Part shown: positions 63,812 to 64,000 of the stretch, piece by piece | How positions within the stretch are numbered: position 1 is the first letter of the stretch | How the letters are laid out: every line of letters starts with the position of its first letter | Assembly: GCA_018398815.1 (NCBI GenBank) | Contig: CM031607.1 | Span: 91,620,981-91,684,980, forward strand | Direction of reading: 5' to 3' | Length of the DNA: 64,000 nt | From: Conus ventricosus | Taxonomy: Eukaryota; Mollusca; Gastropoda; Neogastropoda; Conidae | Translations under genes and position numbers: made by a program | Notes under the pieces: model-generated | What the model was told of the DNA's origin: nothing | Database searches by the model: none | The model's input: the letters and a program-made list of their open reading frames with translations, nothing else

Positions 63812-64000
63812 CTTTGGTTGAGCCAAAATCTGAAGTCTTCCCCATCCAGAGACAGATTTTTTTAAAGTCTGTTTCTTTCACAGGTATAAACAAAAACACC
63901 AGCCCCCACACACCCCTCCCCTTTCATACTAGGACCTCTTTCTGCCTTCCTCCTCACCTTGTATCGTGCACATATGTTCAGTTGAATTGCCTTTTTTTTT

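Overview
The window is eukaryotic. It has GT-AG spliced exons with consistent phases, long introns packed with micro- and minisatellites, and nested eukaryotic transposons. The mix of RNase H-bearing LINEs, DIRS, hAT, Kolobok-like and piggyBac elements suggests a lophotrochozoan, most likely a gastropod mollusc; this is an inference and the species cannot be read from the sequence.

Host gene. Seventeen exons on the + strand (7017-60187) join in one continuous frame and end in a TGA. The roughly 770-residue product resembles the C-terminal part of ZFC3H1, the nuclear scaffold of the PAXT RNA-decay connection, with its HAT/TPR-like helical repeats. The start of the gene, including the C3H1 zinc finger, lies upstream of the window. 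A 3'UTR with an AATAAA follows.

Layout. 1-7016: upstream intron with a three-level nest, a hAT-type element split by a Kolobok/Mutator-like transposon that is itself split by a second hAT-type element. 7017-8005: two exons. 8149-15553: another hAT-type element that swallowed a triplicated ~0.7-kb segment and a LINE, the LINE being split by a piggyBac element. 15918-16960: an exon followed by decayed copies of its own 3' end. 17060-20842: a DIRS element. 21688-25148: two exons around a hAT-type relic. 25205-28271: three minisatellites. 28990-30292: a second LINE end split by a hAT-type MITE. 30402-34867: five exons. 35576-37592: a 2-kb all-purine minisatellite. 38179-40847: two exons. 41440-43835: a third LINE end split by a DIRS fragment. 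44405-47328: two large minisatellites. 47415-49017: three exons. 49405-52081: a MITE and a second piggyBac. 56901-60187: the last two exons. 60188-64000: 3'UTR, then coding-like pieces of an unrecognised gene and a terminal minisatellite.

The most unusual pattern is that several introns of this one gene carry tandem arrays that butt directly onto an exon, with each repeat unit holding a copy of that exon's edge and splice site. They are at 7506-7891 (6 acceptors), 24256-24923 (about 16), 32590-34109 (about 22), 38308-40240 (about 20 donors) and, much decayed, 16102-16960 (donors). The gene therefore shows rows of decoy splice sites next to the real ones.
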